Shown here in pieces: positions 48,732 through 61,290 of a stretch of 64,000 nt of DNA. The stretch's first letter is position 1, and each line of letters opens with the position of its first letter. Position numbers and translations under genes: made by a program. The notes under the pieces are model-generated. The model searched no databases and was not told the DNA's origin. It saw only the letters and a program-made list of their open reading frames with translations. Source of the DNA: Undaria pinnatifida (Eukaryota; Sar; Phaeophyceae; Laminariales; Alariaceae); the NCBI GenBank assembly GCA_012845835.1, contig JABAKD010000022.1, positions 561,501-625,500 on the forward strand, written 5' to 3'.

Positions 48732-51700
48732 GTAAGACCATTGAAATTCGATGCCTGCACACGTCGGATATATGCTGTATCCCCACTCTATGATGTAGAT
48801 ATTTCCGGGAAGATCTGTACGGTATAGCTCATTGTTACCGGGTGGGAGCCGCAAGATCTGCGTGATATAACTAAAAATTCCAAGGTTGGGTCTGTAGTCT
48901 ACTGTATGTACAGATCTTGCACAGCATCTCATAATGGCATACTCCGAAGTATACGTGACCTATTGTAGATGATCTATATGATCTACATGGTCTACATCAT
49001 CTATATCGTGATCTGTCCGAGGTGAGTAATTGGTGTACTTGGCACGGTAGGAGTGCACCTAGACTTTTATTAGGCATTTCTTTTGAGCGGCTCTGTACCT
49101 CACCCGAAGGCTGGGTTTATTTATTACAAAGTTAAAAGTGGTACCAGTGGCAGAATGCAAGTCGATGAAGCAAAAGTCCCATGGCCTAGATATCAAAGAT
49201 GTTTATTTCTTTATTTCTATTGAATGTTACACAAATGGTTATTGAATGTTATGGTTATGTGGAAAATAATACCGAAGAAGTACCAGGTATAGCTTTTTTA
49301 TACGAAGTAAAGTAAATAATACTGAAAAAGTATATGAGGCGTTATAACCAAGTAACGCTACTCCCACGATTTTGGGTACTTGCAGCCATTCGTTGATTTT
49401 TAATATTGATATTTTGATTAGCTCATGAAAATTGATTGGATGACTTGACTTTTTTTTTTTTTTTTTTAGATCCTCCTGAAGATCCGGGTAAAAAAAGCTC
49501 AAGCTCCATGCACTTTCGTTTGTGTACTAGTTTTCGTCCATCTGCAGAACGCAGACTTTGTGTTAACCTCGCCCGTCCGGTTTAGTCAACACTATGGACT
49601 TGCCGGCCTTCTTCGGCTGAACCCTTTAAGGTTTAGCCAAGAAGGTGAGATACCCACACAGGAATCGACAGCTCTTTCTGCTCTGTCTTTGACCTGGGTA
49701 GTGCGGGATTTGCCTGCGCCTGCACATTTTGGACTCCTTCGACGGTGGGTCTCCACCTGCCGTTAGAGAAAGGCGCACCCGCTAAACGAACCCGTTTGCC
49801 TGACTATAGTCACACTCAGGCTGTGTCTTACCTCTCCATCTCAGCTTCTCCAAGACTTTGGGGTCGTGTTGTCCTCACACGATTATACCCCTAGCCTACT
49901 AATTCTAGCGTTGCCTATGTTTTTGTTGATTGGTTGATTGGTTGAATAGTTGATTAATTGATGAGTTGATTAGTTGATTGGTTGACTACAGTAGTTGGTT
50001 ACTTGGTTAATTGGTTAATTGATCACCAAATTGATTAATTGATTGCTATGATACCACCAGTGAGAAATACTGCGTCCAAAACGTGCTATAGCACTAATAT
50101 CGTAGCACGCGTCATCTATATCCTATTTTAGCGGCTAGGATATGTTGTGCAAGAGCCGTGCAAGGACAGATCCCGCCCGGCAAACGAAATTGACATGGTG
50201 CGGACCATGTACATCAGGTAACTATAATATCAAACGCGGAAGCTTTAGATCGTGAAACGGGGGTCTGGTTTTCTAACATGTGCCATGTTTTCGCAGTTCG
50301 ACCGCTCCTGAAGACGGGATAGGAAAGTGCTGGGGGTGGGACCACACGGTAGATATCACCGCGACAAGATATAGATAATGAAACGGGGGTCAGCTGTCCG
50401 GTGTTTGTGACATGAGTTAGAATATGCAGGTTGTATACCAGGAACACATTTACCCCGACTTATCTAGATATTGAAGAGGGGATCTGATGTATTTGATTTT
50501 TGTGACATGATTGATAGATCGTGCCGATCGTATACGTCAAAGGTCTGTCCACCCCAAAAGAGCTAGATCATCTAATGGGGATCTGATGGACTTTCAGACT
50601 TGTTAACATGTTTTAGATCGTGCAGATCGCATACGTGAGGGATCTATCTACCCCGAAATATCTAGATAATCAAATGGGGATCCGAAAGATCCATATCATG
50701 AAGAGGAGATCTGATGTATCTGATTTGTGTAAGATTATTCAGATCGTGCAGATCGTATACATCAGAGATCTATCCACCCGGAAAGAGCTAGATCATCAAG
50801 TTAGTGGGGATCCGAAAGATGTAGATCATCAAATGGGGATATGTATCTGATTTGTGTATCATGATTTTGATTGTGCACATGTATTCGTCAGTGGTTTATC
50901 TATCCCGAACGATCTAGATCACCAAATGGAAATCTGATGAGCTGTCAGATGTGTGTATCATGAATTTAATCGTGCAGATCGTATACAGTACATCAGGGAG
51001 CTATTTACTCCGCAACATGTAGATCATGAATTGGAACTCTGTTCTATTCGATGGGTGTAAAACACATTACCACGTTTTCTCGAGCCAATGATCTAATGGG
51101 TGTTTGATATGCCTCATGTGTGCAACTTCAACATTGTCACGTTTAGACAGGTCGACCGCTACTTAAGCCGGGATAGGAAAAATCTCGTGCTTATCGTATA
51201 AGGCGTGGATCTATCTGTAGGTAAATTGTCGTGCTTATCGTATAAATGATGGATCTATCTGTCCCTAAATATCTAGATCATGACAAAGGGATATGATCCG
51301 ATCTGCAACATCTGTGACCTCTTGATAGTTCGAGCGCTACTTCAGCCGGGATAGGAAGATGCTAGGGTGGGACCGCACGGTGGGTAACATGCTGGAGCAG
51401 TCCGTCCCCTTCCTGGGCCTGTTTTGGCTGAACATCTGGTTGTCGACGTACGGAGGGCTGTCCTACGTCTACATCACGTCCGCGGGATGGCTGTACGTGG
51501 GACTCCGTTCTCTTTATCCGGTGAGCAGTTAGACTATTTAAATATTTATACAGCAGAATACAGTAGACTACAGCAGTATGCGACAGCAGCTAAGAATCGT
51601 GTATTTCTGGCCGGGCTTGGATTCCCATTTAAGGCAGGGTGTGTCCTACCCTGTTTTCAGTACGAACGAGGCCATGTTCACATTTTCGTCTAAAAGTCGA

Positions 51701-54700
51701 TTAATTATTGATAGCCTGAGATTCGTCAGTGCGGACTTGTTAAGTGCTGTCGCTTACAGTAACGTGTTTTTTGCTTGTATACCCTGTGAACGTTTTTTTT
51801 TTTTTTCGTTGAGTAGCCCCTTTGGAAGTTGAAAGGGGGGGGACGTTCAACAAAAATGTGACGATTCCAGAATCGGCATGATCGTCAAGCTTTGTGTTGC
51901 ACACCGAACCGCACTATGCCTTAGACTAATGGGGTTGTGCCCTCCAAGACCCTACTCGCCCACGCGGGCCACAAGCACTAGACTGTGCATGCTTCGGTGA
52001 TGGAACACTGCACTGTTAATAGAGTAGAGTTGAACACTGCACCACAGTAGAGTGGAACACTGCAGTAGAGTAGAGTGTGTATGCTTTGGTAGGGGCGCAC
52101 TTGTTTTTTCTGAGGTCCCCCTCACTCTCAGGAGCTCCAAATCCATCGCTACCGTGTGGAGGTAGTGGGCCATTCATGACGCCGTGAAGATGACTTTTGA
52201 CCAATATAACGAAAGAGCAATTTGACGATCAGCCGGTCCCATTACCTATTAATAGTTGTACTCGCACGTACCAGGTCTCCGAAGACCAGGTACAGTATTA
52301 ATAGTAGTATTAATAGTAATGTTAGGATACGGTATCATGGCGCTTTTTGGACAAGTTTTTTTTTGTAAATGGCGGGGCTCCTTGACCTGTTACTATATGG
52401 TCGGAATCTCTTTCTCGTTTCGCAGTTGTTGTTTTTTGTACACCTAAGCCGTAGGATTAGTTGATCGGGTTTTTGCATTTTTCAGTTTTGTCCTATTAAT
52501 AAGCAGTTTTTGGGTGGGGTTTGTAGAGAGCCGCTCACTCACGTGAGGCGTCTCGGAAAAAAATGGTTCATTCATCTACCGTGGCGTGCGTCTTTTGTAA
52601 GGTGGGCTTTGTAGAGAGCGCCTCACGTGAAGCGTCTCCGAAAAAATAGTTAATCCCTCTATCGGTGGCATTCGTCAATCAGGAATGATGCTCCGTTGAT
52701 ACTGCCTCGGTTGAGGATGTGTTGTCAGACAGAAAAAAAACTGACCAGATGGTGGCACGCGTAACTATGCATTCCCTGGTTGGGCACGCGGATGGGTAGG
52801 TTCGCACTACCATCTCGAAGTACACATATCAAACCCTACCTGTGATTAGCCCTTTGCGGAGGTGGTTATATCTTGGTTATAGTATAGATATATTCAGTAG
52901 AGTGTAGCCACCAGAAAAACGACGATTGCGATATTCTTTCAAGCGTCTACCAGTAGCGTGAACGCCACAGCACCAGTACGAGTATGATTACAATGCTGCC
53001 TGCGCCCGTCCCGGAGGAGTGTTATTATTGTTGTTGTTCGGACCCAATATCTTTTTATCGCTGTGGCTGTGGCTGGTGCCGTAGTTGTCGATTTCGTCGT
53101 CAATTTTGCCCTCTGAAGTCTCAAAGGGATTGATTTAAGCAAATTCTACCACGTATTGTTTGGTTTGTGCTGTCCGCGCAGGTATTGTGGTTTGCCGGAG
53201 GAGGAGGACCAGGAGGAACGTCTCCACTTATTTGGAGACTTACGATCCCAATGTGAGCTGAAAAAAGAAAAAATGAGGCGTGCTTTCATCCTGAAATCGA
53301 ACCCTGGCATTTTCTTCCTGAAACCGTTGGTGTTTCGTCATTCTGAAACTAGCAGTTTCGTCATCCTGAAACCGTTAGTTTTGTCCCGAAACGTGAAACA
53401 TTTCCACTTATTTGGATACGTACACATCCCATGTGAATTGCGAAAAGGAGGCGTGTTTCGTCCTGAAGCCGTCACTTTCATAACGAAACCGCTAGTTTCA
53501 TTCTGAAACCACCATTGTCATCCTCAAACCGTCGGTTTTATCCTCAAACCGTCAGGTTTATCCTGAAACCGTCAGTTTCTTCATCCTGAAACGGTCAGTT
53601 TTGCCCTGAAGCGTTAAACGTCTCCACTTACTTCGACACTTACATTTCCCATGTGAGTTGCAAAAAGATGCGTGTTTCGTCCTGAAACCGTAATTTGCAT
53701 CCTTAAACCGTCATTTGCATCCCGAAACCGCCAGTTTCGTCCTGAAACCGCCCTGTGTTTGATTTTTTTATTCATCCTGAAATTTTCGTGTTAAAGAATT
53801 AGTGGGGGATTAGTCCGTTTGACCACTTGCAAAAGGTTAACCAATAGCTTACCCAAACTAAGCCTTACAACACTTCCCCTCCCTGAAACGGCGGAATACC
53901 AGGTCGGCCGGATATACGGTCGGATATGTCCATATCCAAGCGGTTTTGTTTCCTGGGGACACCGTGGAGAGTATTTTCAAGTTCCGACATGGGGAAAGTC
54001 TGAAAAACATTAGTATTGTGGATGGTGGGATTCGAACCCACGCCCCAAAAACCCATGGTTTGTCGACGACACCATTTGTTAAGGAATTAGTGGGGTATTA
54101 GTCTGTTTGACCACTTGCAAAATTTAACCAATACCTGGTAGCTTACCCAAACTAAGCCTTATAACAGTCGTCTAATACCGCCATTTCTTCATCCTGAAAC
54201 CGTCAGTTTTGTCCTGAAGCGTCAACATTGTCCACGAATTTGGAGACTTTTGTTTCCATGTGAATTGCGAAAAGAGGCGTGTTTCGTTCTGAAACGATCA
54301 GTTTCATCCTGAAACTGTCAATTTATTCATCCTGACACCGTCAGTTTCTTCGTCCTAAAAGTCGAGTATCACTCTGAAACCTCCTTTTACCTCTTGAAAC
54401 ACCGTCAGTTTTTGCCGTCATTTCGTTACTCTGAAACAATCATTTTTGTCCTGAAACGTCAAAGTTGTCCACAAATCTGGAGACTTTCGTTTCCCATTTG
54501 AATTGCGAAAACGAGACGTGTCTCGTCTTGAATTGGTCCGTTTTTCCTGAAACCGTCAATATTTTTATTCTGAAGCCGTCAGTTTCTCCATCCTAAAACC
54601 GTCCGTTGGACTCTTGGCGCCATTTCTTAAACAGTCGGACTTGTCAGTCGAAAACGACCCTTTTTCGACTGAAGCCCAAATCGGGCTTTATTACATAGTC

Positions 54701-55633
54701 GAAAAACGGCTTTTTCGACTCATATGTTTTCGACTGAGTTTTTCGACCGGCAGATCCAGTCGAAAAACTTTTTTGACTGGATCTGCCAGTCGAAAAACTC
54801 AGTCGAAAAAAAATTGTACCTGTTTTTTGAAGCCATCGCATCGCTCATCCCACCACAAAAAACACACCCACACGCCCACACCCATACTAGGTACCACACA
54901 GCAGTATCATACAACAGCGTCGACGCTGCCTTGGCTATCACTGCTGTTGCTTCTCGCCGCAAGTCAGCGTGTCGCATTCCTAGCTCCGCTTACCAGCAGA
55001 GTGTATCACACGACAGCAGCAGCGCGCGATATTGATGCCATTTTGCCTACAACAGCTACGCCTGCTGTAGTTTGGCTGCTCTCGGCTGAGTGCAACGCCA
55101 CGAACGTAGCTTTGGCTGCTCTCGGCTGAGTGCAACGCCACGAACGTAGCTTTGGCGGCTCTCGGCTGTGTGCAACGCCACGAACGTAGCTTTGGCGGCG
55201 TTCGGTTAAGCTCAACGCCACCAACCCGCTTGGACGAGGGGTCGTCGAGCGCGAAGCACGCGTTGCTCGCGAAGAACGCGCGAAGCGCAGAGCTGCCAAC
55301 CAATTTTCGACTGCCATACAGCAGTACTCCCTCACACCAATCGCCTCTAGGAAAAGCACAAAAACTACAAAATCGACTCGGCTGACGATAAGAAGAACCA
55401 GAAGAATGCAGTCGGAAAAAAGTCCAGTCGAAAGAAGCCGTTTTCGACTGGCGGAATCCGACTGTGTAAGAATTGACCTGAAACCTCCTTTTTCCTCCTG
55501 ACACCGTCAGTTTTTCCCTGAATCCGCCTTCCCTTTAATGACCCAACCTGCACCACACCCTCTTGCTCTTCACAGGTACTTGATAATCGTCATGCTCGCG
55601 ATTAACTCAGCGGTCGTTACATTCGGCAAGTGA
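48519..55633 (+). CDS. MAPEG-family membrane protein (4 exons, 177 aa)
   Basis: MAPEG proteins are four-helix ER/envelope membrane enzymes, typically glutathione transferases/peroxidases or eicosanoid synthases; this branch is uncharacterised and the substrate cannot be read from sequence. Exons are 48519..48731, 51329..51520, 53182..53252 and 55576..55633, with all phases consistent (last junction splits an ATG codon). An Ala-rich N terminus (residues 5-30) is followed by TM1 (VTIAFFLVYYLFIFAQ, ~39-54), then the signature DRTVGNMLEQSVPFLGLFWL with R87, N91 and E94 in R-x3-N-x2-E spacing. TM2 and TM3 run to LRSLYP; then come a Gly-rich loop (AGGGGPGG) and T-I-P-M-Y leading into TM4 (LIIVMLAINSAVVTF), with stop TGA. 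The length matches the family. The Ala-rich leader could be a targeting extension. Introns 2-4 are unusually repeat-loaded. Confidence 0.93.
49925..50045. repeat. TTGATTGGTTGAT minisatellite (MAPEG intron 1)
   Basis: Degenerate GATTGGTTGATTAGTTG units, similar to 19895..19995. Confidence 0.85.
50297..50353 (+). repeat. Decayed copy of MAPEG exon 2 acceptor and exon start
   Basis: TTTTCGCAG, TTCGACCGCTCC, GGGATAGGAA and GGGTGGGACC-CACGGT align with the true acceptor and first ~17 codons at 51329. The frame stops at the fifth codon (TGA). Confidence 0.85.
50450..51320. repeat. ~110-bp degenerate minisatellite before MAPEG exon 2
   Basis: Repeated words TAGATCATCAAATGGGGATC, GATGTATCTGATTTGTGT and GTGCAGATCGTATACATCAG, then GATCTATCCACCCC. 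A second decayed exon-2 start (AGACAG, GTCGACCGCTACTTAAGCCG) is embedded at 51151..51180. Confidence 0.85.
51329..51520 (+). CDS. MAPEG exon 2 (signature motif)
   Basis: The acceptor is cttgatag, phase 0. It reads FERYFSRDRKMLGWDRTVGN, then MLEQSVPFLGLFWLNIWLS and onward to SLYP; donor gtgagc. Two decayed copies of the acceptor plus exon start lie upstream (50297 and 51151). Confidence 0.94.
53182..53252 (+). CDS. MAPEG exon 3 (loop 3)
   Basis: The acceptor is gtccgcgcag. It reads VLWFAGGGGPGGTSPLIW, then RLTIP and two bases of a split Met codon; donor gtgagc. The downstream intron opens with repeats that reuse similar words (see the minisatellite at 53270). Confidence 0.88.
53270..54610. 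repeat. CTGAAACCGTCAGTTT ~20-bp minisatellite in MAPEG intron 3
   Basis: Degenerate CCTGAAACCGTCAGTTTC / GTCATCCTGAAACC units with embedded larger duplications (TCCACTTATTTGGA-ACTTAC at 53224, 53402, 53634; GAATTAGTGGGG.ATTAGTC at 53798 and 54085). The array resumes after the MITE at 55485..55530. Confidence 0.88.
54015..54062 (-). repeat. tRNA-like 3' half (T arm and acceptor)
   Basis: The minus strand reads GGGGCGTGGGTTCGAATCCC, then ACCATCCAC: a perfect B-box with a five-base-pair T stem. No matching 5' acceptor or A-box is upstream within 100 bp, so it is a fragment, not a gene. Confidence 0.55.
54616..55478. mobile_element. Tourist-like MITE, copy 3
   Basis: It resembles the elements at 22616 and 28125 (GCGCCATTTCTTAAACAGTC at the left, CCGACTGTGTAAGAATTGACC at the right), but the ends are degraded and no clean target duplication is visible. 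The internal ~40-bp unit (GCAACGCCACGAACGTAGC) is expanded to four copies, versus two in the others. It interrupts the 53270 minisatellite in MAPEG intron 3. Confidence 0.88.
55576..55633 (+). CDS. MAPEG exon 4 (TM4, terminal)
   Basis: The acceptor is tgctcttcacag. It completes Met159, then YLIIVMLAINSAVVTFGK and TGA at 55631. One hydrophobic helix. Confidence 0.9.
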
Positions 55634-58480
55634 TGGTGCCATAGTGCAACGCAAGTGCTTAGAACATGTCACGTCGCGAATGCTCCCCTCCCGCCTGGCG
55701 CAAGGATTTTTCCTAAAACACTAACATGTCAAGACTGGTCGCTGGGCGCCGAGACGTTGGTCTTTCTCCCTTTCAAGTGGCGTGTTGTGTGGTTGACGAG
55801 TGCTTGATCTGAGGTGCTGCACCGGTACGGATGTGGTTGGGCGCTTTCAGAGTTCGAGGGGTGAGACTTGTACCACCATTGATTTCTGCGGTTCGAGTTG
55901 TACAGGGTGTGCTGGATAGCTCTTGTCGAAGTTCACCAGTTTGCGATTGAAGTGTCCTACGTTTTTCTTTTTTGTGACGTGTTTGTACAACTTGCTGTAG
56001 CTGTGGTATGCCAGTGTTTTGGTTCTCTACTACTGCCTGTCGTATGGGGAGGCCAGCTGTGGCATGCTACTATATTGGTGCGCTTAATGCATGGGAGGGG
56101 TGGAGTGTTGATACATAGTGGGCGCGCTTGGTGGTTATTTTGGAAGGAACTGTCGAGTGACAATATTTGACGTAGTCGTCCGATACTTCAGTTTGGTTTG
56201 TAGTACGACGCCGAGATTCACCGGTTGTAAAATAGCTCTGAAGTATATACAGTAGGTCTTGCACAGAGTCTTGCAGAGTTAAAATTAAACTACGTTCCAG
56301 GTGTATCATCAACAGTACGTATATACGGTAGCTCCTTGCTTGAATCGCAACTGTGCCTATCACCACGTACGCATTTTTGTTTTTGTTGGAAGTAGCTGGT
56401 AAGCTATGAATGGAATTCGGGGGTATATCGCCCGTTGCGCTGTCATGGGGGGGCGGGGAACGCGTTACGAGCGCCGTATGTGATGGACACCACTTTTTTC
56501 TGTTATTTGAACTAAAAGGCAGGTTATTGGAATGATATCGGAGTCCTCTCGCGTTTTGCGGCACCCATTAACTGCGCTAAACAAGCACCATTTTTGTTCT
56601 TGGGCTTTTCTCAATGTTGATTCTTCGTAGTGTTTTTGGACCCCGTTTGTGGTTGTGCGGCATCCCCAATCTCGTACACCTGGTATCCTTGTAGTTGGGA
56701 CCGCCTTTTTCGTCATTGGGCGCCATCCACTATCTTGCGTAAACGGGTACCCTGGTACTTCGGTATTGGAATTGGCTACGGTACCGGGTGACCATGCGCT
56801 CGGGTGGCGCTCGACTGTACTGTACTTTTCCTACGTGGCTTGCACCAACAATTTGCTGTTGCCATTTCGTTGTGCTGTTCGGGTTGGTCTCAATCGAGTT
56901 ATTTCAGAGTTTAGCCACCTTATCTTCAACCAGGTACCATATCAGCAACCTGGTGCTCCAACCGTTGTTGATGGCGAGTTAGGGCCCGCCTACAAGTAGG
57001 TATATCTTTCTTTCCTATTCGTACTCTCTGCTTGTGCGGGCGATGTTAGACCAAGCTTGAGTTTCCATGTCCCTACTTTTCTGCTTGATACACGAGCTGA
57101 GCAGGCCCTGTAGACCAGGTATTTTGTTTCCCGTATTTTTTCTACTTTGTAGATTAGGTGGGCAGGCTATGTTAGACCAGAAGCGAACGTCCCTTCTGTA
57201 CGGTCCTTCTTTCCCCCCAATCCCGTGTATGCGCTTTGACAGCACCATGTACTGTCATTGCCCATAAGCCCCAGTCAATGATATCAATATATTTACGAAC
57301 CGTTTGGTTTCAACCATTTGACCTCAATGTTCCTGCCAAGTGCATGCCGGAGTGATGGCTTCGATGTAACAATTTGGGCTTAAATGAGGCCTCCTGCCAC
57401 GGTCGGCGGTGCCTTAATTTTTGTCTGTCGTTTATTTTGATGCGCTTTGTTTTGCGTGAACGCCAATGCATCATCTGTCTATCGTTTTGAGTTACAGGGC
57501 TGACCAGCTTGATGCAATGTGTATCGCCTCCGCTTTCGTCGGCCGCCACAACAAAAAACGACCTCTGGGGCCTTAAGGTGTACCACTTTCTGGGATTTTT
57601 TTTTCTTGAATGACGGAGCTTCTTGAGCCAAAATCGTCGGAATTTTGTCATTTTCTGCATGATTTTCGTTGTATACGAGTACCTACGCCAAAGGATTTTT
57701 CAACCGGTAGCGCAGTTTTATTTTTCTCCAAATCAGTTTTTGGGAGAGGTCTTCAGCTCCAGAATTGAGGGACCTCGGAAAAAAAGGGGTGCACCGCTGC
57801 TACCGTAGCAAGCGTCAAGCGTGGAGACCGAACACGTTGGCGTGAGATAGGAAGGGGGAATGGGGTTAACTGAAGCCTCCTCCTGCCACGTTCGGCGGTG
57901 CCACCGATTCGTTACCGTTCACAGTGTTGTTATGCGCACGTGTGATGAGCTACAGCGGGGGCACCAAGCGGTCTAAAGGTATACCAGGTACATGGTTCCC
58001 CTTCGGGAGATGTGATGCGGTTGACTTGAATCCCGAGGGTGTCGCGCAAGTGGAAAGAGGGGAACATATATAATAATAGGCGTTCCGATGAGCGATAGCA
58101 GATAGGATAGCGTGAAGCTGTTGGGAACTAGAAAAAAGTAGTTATTATAATAGATTAATAGTACCAGGTATATTTTTACTGTAGTTTGCTAGCGTGTCGT
58201 GCTGCGGAACATGATCGGGCAAGGGGAGACCTCCCGTTCAATGAATTGTTGTTTTGGAGAATTCCCTCCCCCCTCTCCCCCTGCATTGTTTTTCGCGGCT
58301 GGGTATACCCTTAATTAAGAGCATTCGGGACTAAAGCGATCAAATCGGCGTGCCCCGCCATGCTCGAATCCATCCATCTACCACGGCAGAAAGTACAAGA
58401 CGACTCGTAGTACACCGGGAGTATTGTTTCCAATACACTTGCGGTACTGCTGTTAATTAGTACAAATCGAATACGTACGA
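55634..58480. other. 3' flank of the MAPEG gene; no supported gene
   Basis: It presumably starts with the MAPEG 3' UTR. An open frame at 55898..56170 has hydrophobic runs but no start or splice support. Near-duplicated blocks occur at 56500..56610 and 56640..56780 (GCGGCATCC/GGGCGCCATCC). Confidence 0.45.
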
Positions 58481-58494
58481 GTACAAGGTGTTTG

Positions 58495-59035
58495 CGGCTG
58501 ACGACGCCACCCGATTTTAGACCCACTACACAAAAACGGAGTTATTTTTACGTCCCAATACAAATTCAACTAATTTCAGACCCACCATACAAAAACCAAG
58601 TCATTTCAGACTCATTATACAATTTCAAGTCATTTCCAGCCCACGATACAAAAACCAAGTCACTTCAGACCCCCCATACAAAAATCAAGACATTTCAGAC
58701 CCCCATGAAAAAAATCAAGTCATTTCAGACCCACTAAACAATTTCAAGTCATTTCAGACCCCCCATACAATTTCAAGTCATCTTAGAACCACAATACAAA
58801 AACCAAGTCATTTTAGACCCCCGATACAATTTGAAGACATTTCAAACCCACCGCACAAAAATGAAGCCGTTTTAGACCCCCCGTACAATTTCAGGTCATT
58901 TCAGACCCCTCTAACAAGAAACCGAGTCATTTCCAGACCCACTATACAAAAACCGAGCCATTGCCAACCCACCATACAAAAATCAAGTCATTTTAGACCC
59001 CCCATACGAAAATCAAGTCGCCTTTAACATCTCCG
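58495..59035. repeat. 30-bp satellite, block 1
   Basis: CAAGTCATTTCAGACCCACC, ATACAAAAAC alternating with ATACAATTT. The lead-in CACTTGCGGTACTGCTGT, ACGTACGAGTACAAGGTGTT is shared with block 2. Confidence 0.93.
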
Positions 59036-59167
59036 CTTTTGTTTGCATCACGCCCGTGCTCGCACTGCTTCACTCTTTAAGTTACACCCCTTCCTTGGCA
59101 TCACAGTCGCTCGTATTGTGCTACCTCCGCTTTCCTAACATCGTACCTAGTTCTGCCATTACGGGCA

Positions 59168-59218
59168 TGCGCGAAGCCGCAGGCGGGCGACAGCCCGCCG
59201 CGGCGAAGCCCCCCTGGT
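59168..59218 (+). repeat. Short GC-rich repeat, copy 1 (pair with 61499..61555)
   Basis: GAAGCCGCAGGCGGGCGACA, GCCCGCCGCGGCGAAGCCCC here and a near-identical copy at 61499 follow the two satellite blocks. They probably mark the right border of a duplicated unit. Confidence 0.75.
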
Positions 59219-59974
59219 AAATACATGTAGGATTTATAGTTATATACCGGCTCCTTATACTGCTGATACTTGGCTGACATACACGTACATTGTTGTTGTT
59301 GTTGTTCTCACATTAACTCGCATAATCAAGTCCGTGGTCACAGGATAGGCTCCAGTCACTCTGGAGCTGAGGAATACCCCAGGGAAAACACACACACAAC
59401 CCAAGGTGGTACACGCATATATCACAGCTGACGCAATTCATGCCTCCACCAGAAATATATAAAAGTGGAATCGTGTACGAGTACGAGTACCACAGCAAGC
59501 AGTAACAGAGTATCATATACGATGATCTCTGTTTAGCATTCATACACGTGCGTGGTATTCAGCGGTATTATGATACTGCTGTTCGGTGTGTGTTGTTTCT
59601 GTTCGTGCATATCGTATGCTAAATAAATGCTTTGTAGCTTGCGATCCACAAACGGATTACTGCATGCTTTCCTCAGGAGCATGTCGAGACATTTTCTTGC
59701 GATGCGCACCAGCACCGCAGCAGTACATTCACAGCAGTAGTAGGTACCCGTATCAATATTATCTCACAGGTGGTATGTACGTACGTACACGTCGCATAGT
59801 ATGATGTGGTTTAGACTATACTGATATGTATGTGTCGTTGCCGTCCGTAGCATTCATACGAGCACATAGTACACCGGTAGTGTTGTTTTCAATACACTTG
59901 CGGTACTGCTGTAAATACAAATCGAATACGTACGAGTACAAGGTGTTTGTGGCTGACGCCGCCCGATTTTAGAC

Positions 59975-61290
59975 CCACTACACAAAAATGGAGTTATTTT
60001 CACGTCCCAATACAAATTCAACTAATTTCAGACCCACCATACAAAAACCAAGTCATTTCAGACTCACTATACAATTTCAAGTCATTTCCAGCCCACTATA
60101 CAAAAACCAAGTCCCTTCAGACCCCCCCCACAATTTCAAGTCATCTTAGAACCACAATAATACAAAAATCAAGTCATTTTAGACCCCCGATAAAATTTGA
60201 AGACATTTCAAACCCACCATTATGACCATACAAAAATCAAGTCATTTTAGACCCCCAATACAATTTCGAGTCATCTTAGAACCACAATACAAAAACCAAG
60301 TCATTTTAGACCCCCGATAAAATTTGAAGACATTTCAAACCCACCTTACAAATATCAAGTCATTTTAGACCCCCCATACAATTTCAAGTCATTTCAGACC
60401 CCTCTAACGAAACCGAGTCATTTCCAGACCCACTATACAAAAACCGAGCCATTGCCAACCCACCATACAAAAATCAAGTCATTTTAGACCCCCCGTACAA
60501 ATTCAAGTAATGTCAGACCCCCCATACAAAATTCAAGTCATTTCAGACCCCCATAAAAAAATCAAGTCATTTCAGACCCACCATACAATTTCAAGTCATT
60601 TCAGACCCCCCATACAATTTCAAGTCATCTTAGAACCACAATACAAAAACCAAGTCATTTTAGACCCCCGATAAAATTTGAAGACATTTCAAACCCACCA
60701 TACAAAAATCAAGTCATTTTAGACCCCCCATACAATTTCAAGTCATTTCAGACCCCTCTATCTAACGAAAACCGAGTCATTTCCAGACCCACTATACAAA
60801 AACCGAGCCATTGCCAACCCACCATACAAAAATCAAGTCATTTTAGACCCCCCGTACAAATTCAAGTAATAATGTCAGACCCGCCATACAAAATTCAAGT
60901 CATTTCAGACCCCCATAAAAAAATCAAGTCATTTCAGACCCACCATACAATTTCAAGTCATTGCAGACCCTCGATACAATTTCAAGTCATTTCAGAACCA
61001 CGATACAAACACTAAGTCATTTTAGACCCCCGATACAATTTCAAGCCCTTTCAAACCCACCATACAAAAATCAAGTCATTTTAGACCCCTATAAAAATTT
61101 GATTCATTTTCATCACTGATACAAAAACCAAGTCATTTCAGACCCAGCCTACAAATTCAAGTCATTTCAGACTCCAGATACAAAAATCAAGTTGTTTCTT
61201 ACCCCCTATACGAAATTCAAGTAATTTTAAACCCAATGTACAAAAAACAAGTCATTTTAGGCCCACCATTCAAATCCAAGTCATTCCAGG
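59975..61290. repeat. 30-bp satellite, block 2 with higher-order repeats
   Basis: Same 30-bp unit as block 1. AATTTGAAGACATTTCAAAC recurs at about 60185, 60310 and 60670, showing higher-order copies of roughly 120 and 360 bp. The lead-in at 59868..59975 copies 58410..58520, so a ~1.46-kb segment was duplicated. Confidence 0.93.

Noticed and set aside
54015-54110. tRNA gene on the minus strand
   Set aside because: Only the T arm and 3' acceptor are convincing; no A-box or pairing 5' end.
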